DNA of 55,178 nucleotides. Origin: Botryobacter ruber. Lineage in GTDB: Bacteria; Bacteroidota; Bacteroidia; Cytophagales; Hymenobacteraceae. Positions within the stretch are counted from its first letter, which is position 1. Every line of letters starts with the position of its first letter. The notes beneath the pieces are model-generated. The model did no database searches. It saw only the letters and a list, made by a program, of their open reading frames with translations, and was not told the DNA's origin. Below, piece by piece: positions 7,432 through 17,122 of this stretch. A program made the translations under genes and the position numbers. The stretch is taken from NCBI RefSeq assembly GCF_003347595.2, contig NZ_QCZK02000046.1, positions 1 to 55,178 on the forward strand, written 5' to 3'.

Positions 7432-10400
7432 CTACGCTATCTGCCTTAAATCAACCGGGATCACCCGGGAAATACCGGCTTCTATCATCGTGATGCCGTA
7501 CATCACATCCGTCGAGGCCATGGTGCGTTTGTTGTGCGTAACTACGATAAACTGCGAATCGTTGGAGAACTTGCGGATGATGTTGTTGAACTTGTCGATG
7601 TTCGCATCGTCCAGCGGCGCATCCACCTCGTCGAAAATACAGAACGGGGCCGGCTTGAGCAGGTAAATGGCGAACAGCAGCGAAATAGCAGTCAGTGTTT
7701 TCTCGCCACCTGATAACTGGTTGATGGTGAGCGGTCGCTTGCCTTTCGGCTGTGCCATAATCTCGATGCGCGAATCCAGCGGGTTTTTCGGATCGGTGAT
7801 CACCAGGTCGCAGTTATCTTCTTCGGTGAAAAGGCTGCGGAACACCAGCATAAAGTTCTGCTTGATCTGGTTGAAGGCATCCATGAACTTTTCTTTCGCG
7901 ACGGTATCGATCTCGTTGATGGTATCGATGAGCGTGTTCTTGGCGTTGAGCAGGTCGTTGCGCTGTTCGGTTATAAAGCGGTCGCGTTCTTCGATTTCGG
8001 CATAGGCTTCGGCGGCCATGGCGTTTACCGGGCCCATTTTGTCGAGACTCGTTTTTACAGAGTTGATGTGCTGGCTAAGCTCTTCGTTGGAGAGGGCAAA
8101 CAACTCCGTCGATTCCAGCTCCGGAATATCTTTTTCCAGGTCTTCGGATGCCAGGTTGAACTCGGCCGCCAGGCGCTCCTGTACCGATACCAGCTTGATT
8201 TTGGTGTCGTTGATGGTCTGCTGCATGCGCATGAGCAGTTCGTCGCTGTTCTGGCGCTTGCGCTGCAGCTCCCGGATGATCCTGTCTTTCTCGTCCAAAG
8301 CGCCACGCAGGCTGAAATACTTCTTCTCGATCTCCTCCAGATCGCGGGCAAACTCTGCTCTGGCAGCCACCATTGTCTCAGCTATAGCCTGGTGCTCTTC
8401 GATAAAATCGTCGGCCTGCGCTATTTCTTCTTCCGCTTTGGCAAACTCCTGCTTCAAGCCTTCAATACGCTCCTGGTTCGTTTCAACGGCTTTTTGCTTG
8501 TAGCTGATTTCCTGCTGCAGGCTGGCAAAGCGGTTCTTGAGTTGGTGGAACTGAATGTTGGCCTGGTTGTACTGCCCCGACACGACCGAAATCTGCTCCT
8601 GCTGGCGGTTTAGTTGTGAGCTGAACACTGCTATTTCCTCTTCCAGGCGCACCAGTTCCTGCTGGTCTTCCTCGGCCTGCGGCGAAACTTCCTCGGCCTG
8701 CTGCTCCAGTTCTTCCAGTCGCTGTAACAACTCCTGCTGCTTCAGGTTGAAGTTCTGCAGGTTCTGCTGGTGCTGCTCATGACGGATGCGGACGGTCAGT
8801 AACTCCTGCTGTTGTTTGGCAACTTCCTTTTCCAGATGCTTGATAGGCTCTTTCTGCGATTCGCCTTTGTAATTGAGCAGGATCTGGTGCTGCGTGTTGA
8901 TGCGGCTTTGCAGCAGGTCGGCCTGGTGCGTGAGGTCTTCCACTTCTTTGGCTAACTGCTCCAGGTTCTGCTTGCGCCCCAGTCGGTTCCCATCAAACAC
9001 CCCGACAGAACCACCCGATAAGCTCAGCGGCTTTTTAATGGCGGAGCCGTCTTTCAGGATGATTGTGCGGTAGTCTTCGGATGAAAAATCATCGTCGGAA
9101 CCTTCGCTGATGTACACGTTGCTGAGGATGTACTTAAGCAGGTTGCTGTATTTTTTATCGGCTTTTACTACCTCGTAAGCTGCTTTCATTCTGCCGTCCG
9201 AGTAGGTGCCGCCTGGCTCCATCTCTTCTATTTCGGACAGGATGATAAAGTTGGCGCGACCCTGGTTTTCCTTTTTCAGCAGCTCAACGGCCTCTACAGC
9301 ATCTTCCAGGGCATCTACCACAAAGAAGTTCATGTAAGGCTCCAGGTAACTTTCTATCAGCCCTTTATATTCCTGCTCACACACGATGATGTCGGAAAGG
9401 AGCGGAGCCGGTTTGGACCAGCTGTCGGACTGGTAGAGAAAGCGGATTGCCTCCGGGAAACCTTCCAGATTCTCAACCAGCGATTTGGTCAGGTTGTACT
9501 GGTTCTGTTTAGCATCCAGCGTCCGGTTCAGGTCCGTTAGCTGGACTTTTAGTTCTTCAATGTCGGCTTCGGTTTTCTCGATATTCTGGAGCAGGAGCTC
9601 CTCACGTGCCTGAAGCCGCACGAGCAGGCCGGTTTTCTCTTCCAGCACCGCCTGTGCTTCCTGTAGTTGTTCTTCCAGGATGCGCGCATCTTCGTCGGCG
9701 GTAAGCTGCTGCTGCTGCAGGCGCTCCAGTTCGGTGTTGATGCTTTGCACCTGTACCTGGTTTATCTCAAGCGATTTGTGCAGCTGGAATACCGCGTTCT
9801 GCTTTTCGCGCTGCTGTTGGGTGAGCTCCTGGAACTGCTCCTGCAGGGCCTGCTTCTGCTCATTGGCTTCCTGCAGGTCTTCTTTCAGGGCGCTTACCTG
9901 CTCTTCTGTGTCGGCATACTGCTCCTGTACTTCTTCCAGTTCTTCGCGCAGCTGCAGGATGCTTTCCTTGGTATGGTCGAGGTTGGCGGCGTCCTGGCTG
10001 ATCTGCTGGCGCAGTTGCTGGATGCGCTCTTTCAGGAAGTAGCTGCGTTCCGATTTCAGTTTAATGTCGTTCTCCAACTGCCGCAGCTTGGCTGTTTGCA
10101 CCTGCATGGTACGCTGGCTTTCGCTTAGTTGCTCTTCTGTATGCTGCAGCACCAGTTTCTCGTCGGCAATGGCGTTTTCTGCTTCGGTTACCGCTTCGGC
10201 ATAACTTTCTTTCAGCTCCGTTTCCTGCTTCACATCCTGGTCGAGGCGCTGCAGCGTTTGCTGGTATTGTGAAATATTGCGGCGGGCAAACTCCAGGCTA
10301 TGCTTCTTATAGTCTTCCTTTAACTGGAAGTACTTAATAGCCTGTTTTGCCTGACGTTCCAACGTTTTCATGTTCTTGCCGATCTCGAAAAGCACGTCTT

Positions 10401-10974
10401 CCACACGGGCCAGGTCGGCATCGGTTTCTTCGAGCTTTTTAAGCGTCTGCTTCTTGCGCACCCGGAATTTGGAGATACCGGCAGCTTCTTCGAATAACTG
10501 GCGGCGGGAGTTTTCCTTGTCGTTCAGGAGCTCGTCCACCATCTTCAGCTCGATAATGGCATAGCTGTCGGAGCCGATACCGGTGTCGAGGAAGAGTTCG
10601 TTGATATCTTTCAGGCGACAAGTCACACCGTTTAACTGGTACTCGCTGTCGCCGCTGCGGTAGTATTTCCGTGTGATGGTTACCTGCGTATAGGCAGTGG
10701 GCAGAATTCCCTTGTTGTTATCGAAGGTGAGCGACACCTCCGCCAGCTGCACCGGTTTCCGGGTTTTGGAGCCGTTGAAAATAACGTTCTCCATTTTATC
10801 GGAGCGCAGGTTACGTGTCCGCTGCTCGCCGAGCACCCACCGGATGGCGTCTACAATGTTGGACTTGCCGCACCCGTTCGGACCCACGATACCGGTGATT
10901 CCATCGTCGAAGTTGATCACGACACGGTCTCCGAAACTTTTAAATCCTTTTATTTCTAATCTTGATACTTGCAT
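7432..10974 (-). CDS. smc: Chromosome segregation protein SMC
   Basis: 1,180 residues from the ATG at 10974. An upstream in-frame ATG at 11001 would add 9 residues, but MQVSRLEIKGFKSFGD is the canonical SMC N-terminus. Walker A GPNGCGKS lies at about 31-38. Two long coiled coils (about 170-490 and 660-930) flank a hinge (about 510-650, from GFPEAIRFL on). The C-terminal head carries the signature LSGGEK and Walker B CIFDEVDAPLDD. It forms the SMC-ScpAB condensin that loads on and compacts the chromosome. scpA and scpB are not in the window. Confidence 0.97.
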   Translation of the reverse strand: MQVSRLEIKGFKSFGDRVVINFDDGITGIVGPNGCGKSNIVDAIRWVLGEQRTRNLRSDKMENVIFNGSKTRKPVQLAEVSLTFDNNKGILPTAYTQVTITRKYYRSGDSEYQLNGVTCRLKDINELFLDTGIGSDSYAIIELKMVDELLNDKENSRRQLFEEAAGISKFRVRKKQTLKKLEETDADLARVEDVLFEIGKNMKTLERQAKQAIKYFQLKEDYKKHSLEFARRNISQYQQTLQRLDQDVKQETELKESYAEAVTEAENAIADEKLVLQHTEEQLSESQRTMQVQTAKLRQLENDIKLKSERSYFLKERIQQLRQQISQDAANLDHTKESILQLREELEEVQEQYADTEEQVSALKEDLQEANEQKQALQEQFQELTQQQREKQNAVFQLHKSLEINQVQVQSINTELERLQQQQLTADEDARILEEQLQEAQAVLEEKTGLLVRLQAREELLLQNIEKTEADIEELKVQLTDLNRTLDAKQNQYNLTKSLVENLEGFPEAIRFLYQSDSWSKPAPLLSDIIVCEQEYKGLIESYLEPYMNFFVVDALEDAVEAVELLKKENQGRANFIILSEIEEMEPGGTYSDGRMKAAYEVVKADKKYSNLLKYILSNVYISEGSDDDFSSEDYRTIILKDGSAIKKPLSLSGGSVGVFDGNRLGRKQNLEQLAKEVEDLTHQADLLQSRINTQHQILLNYKGESQKEPIKHLEKEVAKQQQELLTVRIRHEQHQQNLQNFNLKQQELLQRLEELEQQAEEVSPQAEEDQQELVRLEEEIAVFSSQLNRQQEQISVVSGQYNQANIQFHQLKNRFASLQQEISYKQKAVETNQERIEGLKQEFAKAEEEIAQADDFIEEHQAIAETMVAARAEFARDLEEIEKKYFSLRGALDEKDRIIRELQRKRQNSDELLMRMQQTINDTKIKLVSVQERLAAEFNLASEDLEKDIPELESTELFALSNEELSQHINSVKTSLDKMGPVNAMAAEAYAEIEERDRFITEQRNDLLNAKNTLIDTINEIDTVAKEKFMDAFNQIKQNFMLVFRSLFTEEDNCDLVITDPKNPLDSRIEIMAQPKGKRPLTINQLSGGEKTLTAISLLFAIYLLKPAPFCIFDEVDAPLDDANIDKFNNIIRKFSNDSQFIVVTHNKRTMASTDVMYGITMIEAGISRVIPVDLRQIA

Positions 10975-11113
10975 TCGCTTCTGCCGATTTTCTTCAATCA
11001 ACTTTCAAAATTAAGCTAATTCTGTTACCAAAGCACTTTCTGTGGGTATAAATATCTGAAGAAGCTACACTGTTTGCGTTTTGTTTTTGCTATATTTGAC
11101 TAGAGACAGCCCT

Positions 11114-11665
11114 ATGGAAGATTTAAAAGTAATATTATATATACTGGCAGCCGTTGCCTTTTTCCTGTACAACACCTGGCGTAAAGCGTTTAAGGACAAG
11201 GAAGAGGAGATGCCGCCCGAAGTGCCTTCGAAGCGCAAACCAGCTTCACAGCCGCAGCCACCAAAGCCACAGCAGCACCGCCAGCAAGCACCGCAACGGC
11301 CTGCGGCACCTTCCACTTCGCTGGAAGATATTCTCCGGGAGCTACAACCGAAGGCAGAACGGGCCAAAGAACAGGCGCGTCCGGTGGTAGAGAAAGTGAA
11401 GGAGAAAGTTCCGTCACCGCCACCGCCCAGACCGGCCAAAAGCTATGAAGTGGCAGCAGAAGAGGCATTGTCGCTGGAAAACCCCGAAGAAGCGCGGGAG
11501 GCCATGCGGCGGGCGCAGCGCCGGCAAATTGCGCAGCATGAAGCGTTTGAAGCTTATAAGGCATCGGCTCGTCAAAAGAGCAAATATGCCGCGATGCTGC
11601 AAAACCCGCAGACTGCGCGCGATGCCTTTGTGCTATCCGAAATTTTTCAGCGGAAGTACCGGTAA
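11114..11665 (+). CDS. Conserved hypothetical, membrane-anchored Pro/Ala/Lys-rich protein
   Basis: 183 residues from ATG 11114; an upstream ATG at 11081 would lack the typical start. One N-terminal transmembrane helix (LKVILYILAAVAFFLYNTW, about 3-21) precedes a low-complexity linker rich in Pro, Gln and Ala (about 35-120). A C-terminal helical segment ends MLQNPQTARDAFVLSEIFQRKYR. That tail (ARDAFVLSEIF) is the only part that looks conserved. Architecture suggests an inner-membrane-anchored cytoplasmic protein of unknown function. It is divergent from smc and separated from it by 139 nt. Confidence 0.65.
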   Translation: MEDLKVILYILAAVAFFLYNTWRKAFKDKEEEMPPEVPSKRKPASQPQPPKPQQHRQQAPQRPAAPSTSLEDILRELQPKAERAKEQARPVVEKVKEKVPSPPPPRPAKSYEVAAEEALSLENPEEAREAMRRAQRRQIAQHEAFEAYKASARQKSKYAAMLQNPQTARDAFVLSEIFQRKYR

Positions 11666-11871
11666 TTGTCAGAATTTGGATTCGTCAGATTGGGGGATTA
11701 ATGGGACTTTGTTTTTTGATTACAGACAGCTTGAGTAGCTATCGGTTGCTGTGTCTTGGTTCTGTCCACTGTCTGAATCGCTGCTTACACAGATAAAAGG
11801 ATAGTGCTGATTTTCTTTCAGAAATATCAATCTGATTAATCCAATAATCTGACGAATCCCAATTCTGACAA
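11666..11871. repeat. 41-bp imperfect inverted repeats in a convergent intergenic region
   Basis: The left arm 11666-11706 (TTGTCAGAATTTGGATTCGT...) matches the reverse complement of the right arm 11831-11871 with only a few mismatches. The arms lie exactly between the stops of the two convergent genes. They belong to the CAGAAT/GGATT degenerate repeats also seen near 3900 and 34500. Confidence 0.7.
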
Positions 11872-11872
11872 C

Positions 11873-12535
11873 TTACAAATACTGCGTGAGCGCATAAGCG
11901 ATAATGTTGGCGCCCATTTTTAAAGCCTGTTGCCTTTTGTCTTCGGGGTCGTTGTGTACTTCCGGATCTTCCCAGCCATTGCCGAGGTCGGTTTCGTAGG
12001 TGTAAAAGCACACCAGGCGGCCTTCGTGTATGATGCCAAAACCCTGCGGCGGCTTGTTGTCGTGCTCGTGAATTTTGGGCAGCCCGTTGTTAAAGGTGAA
12101 CTTCTGCTTGTAGATAGGGTGGGAGAAAGGCAGCTCCACAAATTCGTGCTCCGGGAACACCTTCTTCATCTCCGGACGAATGTACTTGTCCAGCCCGTAG
12201 TTATCGTCGATGTGCAGGAAGCCGCCGCTGATGAGGTAGTTGCGCAGGTTCAGGGCCTCGGCATCAGAAAACACCACGTTGCCGTGCCCGGTCATGTGCA
12301 CAAACGGGTAACTAAAAAGCTCCGGGCTTCCAACTTCTACCACAGCCTCTTCCCGGGCTATGTTCATGTTCAGGTGCTGGTTGCAGAATTTAATCAGGTT
12401 GGGCAGCGATGTTTTGTTGGCATACCAGTCGCCGCCGCCGTTGTACTTGAGTTTGGCAATTTTAAACCCGTAGCCCTGTGCCAGGGCTATTTGTAAAAGG
12501 GTAAGGGAAAATAAGAGCAGGAATATACGTTTCAT
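11873..12535 (-). CDS. DUF4159 domain-containing protein
   Basis: 220 residues. A signal peptide (MKRIFLLLFSLTLLQIALAQ) cleaves at about residue 20, so the mature protein is periplasmic. The DUF4159 core is visible as KYNGGGDWYANKTSLPNL, MTGHGNVVFSDAEALNLRNY (81-100) and GGFLHIDDNYG (104-114), a glutamine-amidotransferase-like (ThuA-like) fold without an assigned reaction. In other Bacteroidota this family tends to lie near MoxR/DUF58/VWA genes, which are absent here. rsmE lies just upstream on the same strand. Confidence 0.9.
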   Translation of the reverse strand: MKRIFLLLFSLTLLQIALAQGYGFKIAKLKYNGGGDWYANKTSLPNLIKFCNQHLNMNIAREEAVVEVGSPELFSYPFVHMTGHGNVVFSDAEALNLRNYLISGGFLHIDDNYGLDKYIRPEMKKVFPEHEFVELPFSHPIYKQKFTFNNGLPKIHEHDNKPPQGFGIIHEGRLVCFYTYETDLGNGWEDPEVHNDPEDKRQQALKMGANIIAYALTQYL

Positions 12536-12585
12536 AAAATTCGTTTCGGTTTTGTTTGTTGCGCGACGCTCGGTAGTAGCTTTCC

Positions 12586-13302
12586 CTATAACGGTTCTAG
12601 AAGGTCGTGCAGTACATGTAAGGTATGACAGGCGACAAGTGCAGCGGTTTCGGTACGCAGCCTGCTTTTGCCCAGCGTGATGGGCCGGATGCCCGCCTCG
12701 TAAGCAAGTTTAATCTCCGGTTCCGAAAAATCGCCTTCAGGACCGATCAGGATGCAATGCGGTTTTCCGGGGGTGTAGTATTCCTTCAGGCTTTTGGTGG
12801 CATCTTCTTCTAAATGAGCAATAAAAGTCTGCTCCGGAACACTTATCTGCACGAAATGCTTATAAGGCATCATGGGGTGCAACAGTGGCAGGTACCCCTT
12901 CTGCGACTGCTTCATGGCACTGACGGCAATCTTCTCGAGCCTGTCGAGGCGGATGTTCTTGCGCTCCGAATGATCGCACTCCAGGAAAAATATTTCGCTG
13001 ATGCCGATCTCCACCGCCTTCTCCACGAACCACTCCATGCGGTCCATGTTTTTGGTAGGAGCCACGGCAATTTGCGCGACATAGGGTAACTGGCCATACT
13101 CCTGCTGCTTATCAATTACCTGCAGTCTGCATTTTTTATGATGCACCTCCATGATCATGGCAGTATAGCGTCCTCCCTTGCCATCGACCAGGTAAACAGT
13201 GTCGCCCTGCTGTAAGCGCAGCACACGGGTACAATGTTTCGACTCTTCTTCGGGTAAGGTGTAGATGTCTTCTTTGATATCTGGTGTAAAAAACAGGTGC
13301 AC
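12586..13302 (-). CDS. rsmE: 16S rRNA (uracil(1498)-N(3))-methyltransferase
   Basis: 238 residues, normal for RsmE. The N-terminal PUA-like domain (about 1-70, with SKHCTRVLRLQQGD) is followed by a SPOUT methyltransferase domain. Its knot carries IGPEGDFS (186-193) and LGKSRLRTETA (210-220), the SAM-binding signature. It methylates U1498 of 16S rRNA in assembled 30S subunits. The gene precedes the DUF4159 gene by 50 nt on the same strand, so cotranscription is possible. Confidence 0.95.
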   Translation of the reverse strand: MHLFFTPDIKEDIYTLPEEESKHCTRVLRLQQGDTVYLVDGKGGRYTAMIMEVHHKKCRLQVIDKQQEYGQLPYVAQIAVAPTKNMDRMEWFVEKAVEIGISEIFFLECDHSERKNIRLDRLEKIAVSAMKQSQKGYLPLLHPMMPYKHFVQISVPEQTFIAHLEEDATKSLKEYYTPGKPHCILIGPEGDFSEPEIKLAYEAGIRPITLGKSRLRTETAALVACHTLHVLHDLLEPL

Positions 13303-13466
13303 GGTTTTGGGTTTAATGTTTGGTAATTCTACTTAACAATACGAAATCTGCAGATTTAAAGCAACCGTCAGTTCTGCTATTTCTCAACCTGCAGGCTGAT
13401 TGTTTTGACTAATGTTTTCTTGCGCTTATCTGGCGTAACCTTCAATAATATCCCAAAGTTAAAGGT

Positions 13467-15074
13467 TTAGGTTAGCTTTGGAGCACCTGCAAGTATTTCT
13501 TCGTTTGCGTATTCAGCATACTTTTCGAAGTTTTTCACGAAAGAGGCGGCCAGATCCTTTGCTTTTTTATCGTAAGCCGCTTTATCAGCCCAGGTGTTGC
13601 GCGGGTTCAGGATGTTTTCGGGTACACCGGGGCAGGACTGTGGCATGGCGACTCTAAATATGGGATGTTCCGTATATTCAACATTTTCCAGTTCGCCATT
13701 CAGTGCTGCCGTTATCATGGCTCTGGTGTAAGGTAGTTTCATACGGGTGCCTGTGCCGTAGGGGCCGCCTGTCCACCCGGTATTCACCAGCCACACAGTT
13801 ACGTTGTGTTCTGTCATTTTTCTGCCCAGCAGTTCAGCATACATGGTCGGGTGCAAAGGCAGAAAGGCTGCTCCAAAACATGCCGAGAAGGTTGCTTTTG
13901 GTTCCTTTATGCCTACTTCGGTGCCTGCCACTTTGGCCGTGTAGCCTGAAATGAAATGATACATGGCCTGGCTGGTATTCAGCTTCGCAATAGGAGGCAG
14001 TACACCAAAGGCATCGGCTGCCAGGAAAAAAATGTTTTTGGGAACACCGCCCCTGGACGGTTCTACCGCGTTGGGTATAAAATGGATGGGATAAGAAACC
14101 CGGGTGTTTTCCGTTACTGTTCTGTTGCTAAAGTCGACGGTGCGGGTGCCTTCGTAGAAACGGGTGTTCTCCAGAATCGCGCCATACCGGATGGCATTCC
14201 AGATTTCCGGTTCTTTGTCTTTGGTCAGGTCTATTACTTTGGCATAGCAGCCGCCTTCAAAATTAAACACACCGTCAGCAGCCCAGCCATGCTCGTCGTC
14301 GCCAATCAGGCAGCGGTTCGGGTCGGTGGATAAGGTTGTTTTGCCGGTGCCGGAGAGGCCAAAGAAAATTGCGGTGTCGCCGTGCTCTTTCCCGATGTTG
14401 GCAGAACAGTGCATGGCCAGCACATCTTTGCGGCAGGGCAGCAGAAAGTTCAGAATCGAAAACACGCCTTTTTTCATTTCGCCGGTGTAGCAGGTGCCCC
14501 CAATCAGGATAAGTTTTTTCCTGAAACTGATGATGGCAAAGTTCGACTGCCGGGTATCGTCTGTGGCCGGATCAGCTTCGAATTCCGGAACACAGAGAAT
14601 GGTGTAGTCGTGCTGAAAGTCTTCAAGTTCTTCTTCTGATGGCCGGAGGAACATGTTAAAGCAGAACAGGTTATGCCAGGCCTGTGTATTCACAATCCTG
14701 AGTTTCATATGATAATCCGGATGGTTTCCGGCACAGGCGTCGCGTACATACAGTTTCCTGCCTTTTAAGAATTCCAGCATTTTAGCGTGCAACCGGTCAA
14801 ACTTTGCCGCATCAAACGGAATGTTAATGTCGCCCCACCACACGGTATTTTCGGTGAGTTTATCTTTTACAATAAATCGGTCCTGTGGAGAGCGGCCTGT
14901 AAATTCACCCGTGTCACACATCAGCGCGCCGGTATCGGTTAGCAGACCTTCACCATTTTTAACTGCTTCTTCTATCAGTTCAGCGGGGCTTAAGTTCCAT
15001 AGTACCTCTTTTGCCTCACGTATACCTGCTTCTTCCAACAGCTGCGTATCAGTTTGTTTTCCGTATAATTTCAT
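13467..15074 (-). CDS. pckA: Phosphoenolpyruvate carboxykinase (ATP)
   Basis: 535 residues, typical of ATP-dependent PEPCK. It catalyses oxaloacetate + ATP to PEP + CO2 + ADP in gluconeogenesis. Visible features are the P-loop kinase-1a motif GLSGTGKTTLS (239-249), the metal-binding GDDEHGW (258-264), the substrate-binding TGEFTGRSPQDRF (55-67) and the ATP-binding C-terminal TRMKLPYTRAMI. It is monocistronic and divergent from the peptide transporter. Growth on peptides or acids would need both, an inference from adjacency only. Confidence 0.97.
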   Translation of the reverse strand: MKLYGKQTDTQLLEEAGIREAKEVLWNLSPAELIEEAVKNGEGLLTDTGALMCDTGEFTGRSPQDRFIVKDKLTENTVWWGDINIPFDAAKFDRLHAKMLEFLKGRKLYVRDACAGNHPDYHMKLRIVNTQAWHNLFCFNMFLRPSEEELEDFQHDYTILCVPEFEADPATDDTRQSNFAIISFRKKLILIGGTCYTGEMKKGVFSILNFLLPCRKDVLAMHCSANIGKEHGDTAIFFGLSGTGKTTLSTDPNRCLIGDDEHGWAADGVFNFEGGCYAKVIDLTKDKEPEIWNAIRYGAILENTRFYEGTRTVDFSNRTVTENTRVSYPIHFIPNAVEPSRGGVPKNIFFLAADAFGVLPPIAKLNTSQAMYHFISGYTAKVAGTEVGIKEPKATFSACFGAAFLPLHPTMYAELLGRKMTEHNVTVWLVNTGWTGGPYGTGTRMKLPYTRAMITAALNGELENVEYTEHPIFRVAMPQSCPGVPENILNPRNTWADKAAYDKKAKDLAASFVKNFEKYAEYANEEILAGAPKLT

Positions 15075-15295
15075 GTTGCCTGTCTGTTTGTTGTTTTCAA
15101 AATAGCGTACTTAAGCACCTCTTACGGAAATATGAGAAGATGTACCCGCCATTTTTGACGATAATTTTGGAGATGCATTTGTCAGAATCACCAGCTACCG
15201 GAGCCTGAATAATGAAAAGACTGTTTAGAAGATGTTATATTGGCCATGAATATCAGCTGCTTCAGGTTTGCAGCGACAAACCTGTGTCTGAAACA

Positions 15296-15327
15296 TTTGT
15301 TCGGGTGTCGTTAAACTGATATATTTA
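15296..15327 (+). promoter_or_regulatory. Possible Bacteroidota-type promoter of the peptide transporter
   Basis: TTTG at 15296-15299 and TATATTTA at 15320-15327 are separated by 20 nt, close to the -33 TTTG / -7 TAnnTTTG arrangement. The transporter ATG lies 46 nt downstream. The rest of the pckA-transporter spacer shows nothing notable. Confidence 0.35.
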
Positions 15328-15373
15328 CTATCGTTGTACACAAAACTAATCTAACTATCAACTACAATCTTTT

Positions 15374-16951
15374 ATGTCTTTACGAGAACACACGGCTACG
15401 GACCAGGTAAGCGAGCAGAATGCGCCTATCGGAGCCGAACCAACCGGACCTGAAATGTGGGGTCATCCGAAAGGGTTATTCTATCTCTTTTTTGCTGAAC
15501 TGTGGGAGCGCTTCAGCTTTTATGGCATGCGGGCTTTGCTGGTCCTGTACATGGTGCAGGAACTGTTATACAGCGATACGATCGCGTTTGGTATTTATGC
15601 CGCTTATGGCGCCCTGGTTTATGCCACACCCGTGATAGGTGGTATGGTAGCCGATAAACTGCTGGGGTACCGCAGGGCCATTATGTTAGGTTCGGTGCTG
15701 ATGGCACTCGGGCATTTTGCGCTCGCTATTGAGCATCCGCTTTTCTTTTACGGTGCACTGGCCCTCCTGATTGTCGGAAACGGCTTTTTCAAACCGAACA
15801 TTTCGACGCTGGTAGGTACCCTGTATAAGCAGGGCGATGCCCGACGCGATGCCGGTTTTACGATCTTTTACATGGGCATTAACATAGGAGCGATGGTGGC
15901 GCCACTGGTGTGTGGTTACCTGGGCGTAACATTTGGTTGGCACTATGGGTTTGCGGCGGCCGGTATAGGTATGTTATTTGGTCTGATCATGTTCTGGAAC
16001 GGTTCCCGAAGCGGTGTTTTTGGCAGTAACGGACTGGCTCCCGATCCTGTGGCCGTAAAAGAGCGTGTAGCTGGTATATCCAGGGGGGCATGGGTGCCGC
16101 TGCTCACCATCCTGTCGTTGCCTTTCTTCGGTATTTTGCTGTTCCATGGCACGCTCGACCTGCCTGGTTTAGGTATCACGGAGTTTAACGGACATCTGAT
16201 CGATTATGTACTGTATTATGCACTGTTGCCGGTAATCGCGCTGGTGCTGATTTATAACCTGGTGAAAGTTGATAAAGTGGAGCGCCACCGCCTGTTTGTG
16301 GTGATCTTGCTGACCTTCTTCATTACGGTTTTCTGGTCCTTTTTTGAGCAGGCGGGTTCTTCGCTCACGCTGTTTGCCGAACGAAATGTAAACCTGACGT
16401 TCCTGAACGCTGCACAAACCAACTCGATAAACCCATTTTTTATCGTGCTTTTTGCCTTGCCGTTCTCGGCCATGTGGGTTTTCCTGTCGAAGCTGCGCAT
16501 GAACCCCTTTACCCCGGTGAAGTTTGCCTTAGGCATCGCACAACTTGGATTTGGCTTCCTTATTTTTGCCTGGAGCGGTAACTTTGCCGATGCCGAGGGC
16601 CGCGTTTCTATCTGGTTCCTGATCCTGGGCTACCTGTTCATCACGACAGGGGAGTTGTTTATTTCGCCTGTGGGTTTATCGAAAGTAACGGAGCTTTCGC
16701 CTAAAAAAATCGTGGCGTTTATTATGGGTGTCTGGTTCCTTTCCTCTTCGTTTGCCCACCACATTGCCGGTATCATTGCCAAGCTGACTTCGGTAAGTGG
16801 AAGCGGCGAAGGCGGCGATGTTTCTGCTCTTGCTTCACTGGCCGTTTACACCAGCGTTTTCGAACAAATCGCCTATGTTGCTTTTGGTTTTGCTGTACTT
16901 GCACTTCTGCTGACTCCGCTAATGCGGAAATGGATGCACGGTATTCATTAA
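15374..16951 (+). CDS. Peptide MFS transporter (POT/PTR family)
   Basis: 525 residues with about 14 hydrophobic segments. The proton-coupling ExxER motif is present as ELWERFSFYG (42-51), followed by FKPNISTLVGTLY and DAGFTIFYMGINIGA, the PTR2 signatures. It imports di- and tripeptides with protons across the inner membrane. Its C-terminal half contains FFEQAGSSLTLFAERN, also characteristic. It is monocistronic, with its own terminator. Confidence 0.95.
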   Translation: MSLREHTATDQVSEQNAPIGAEPTGPEMWGHPKGLFYLFFAELWERFSFYGMRALLVLYMVQELLYSDTIAFGIYAAYGALVYATPVIGGMVADKLLGYRRAIMLGSVLMALGHFALAIEHPLFFYGALALLIVGNGFFKPNISTLVGTLYKQGDARRDAGFTIFYMGINIGAMVAPLVCGYLGVTFGWHYGFAAAGIGMLFGLIMFWNGSRSGVFGSNGLAPDPVAVKERVAGISRGAWVPLLTILSLPFFGILLFHGTLDLPGLGITEFNGHLIDYVLYYALLPVIALVLIYNLVKVDKVERHRLFVVILLTFFITVFWSFFEQAGSSLTLFAERNVNLTFLNAAQTNSINPFFIVLFALPFSAMWVFLSKLRMNPFTPVKFALGIAQLGFGFLIFAWSGNFADAEGRVSIWFLILGYLFITTGELFISPVGLSKVTELSPKKIVAFIMGVWFLSSSFAHHIAGIIAKLTSVSGSGEGGDVSALASLAVYTSVFEQIAYVAFGFAVLALLLTPLMRKWMHGIH

Positions 16952-16973
16952 TAAATTCTATTCTGGATAATCA

Positions 16974-17005
16974 AAAAGCCTCTGTGGAAACAGGGGCTTT
17001 TTTTT
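16974..17005 (+). terminator. Terminator of the peptide transporter
   Basis: AAAAGCCTCTG and CAGGGGCTTTT form a stem followed by a run of eight or more T residues. Confidence 0.85.
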
Positions 17006-17122
17006 ATGCAAAAAATTAAACTTTTTTATCATGGTTATGTGTTGCAACACCAATGACAGTAAATGTTATTTTACCTGTAAAAAACCCCTTAACAAAACTA
17101 AATTATTTTCTTCTTTTAGCCC

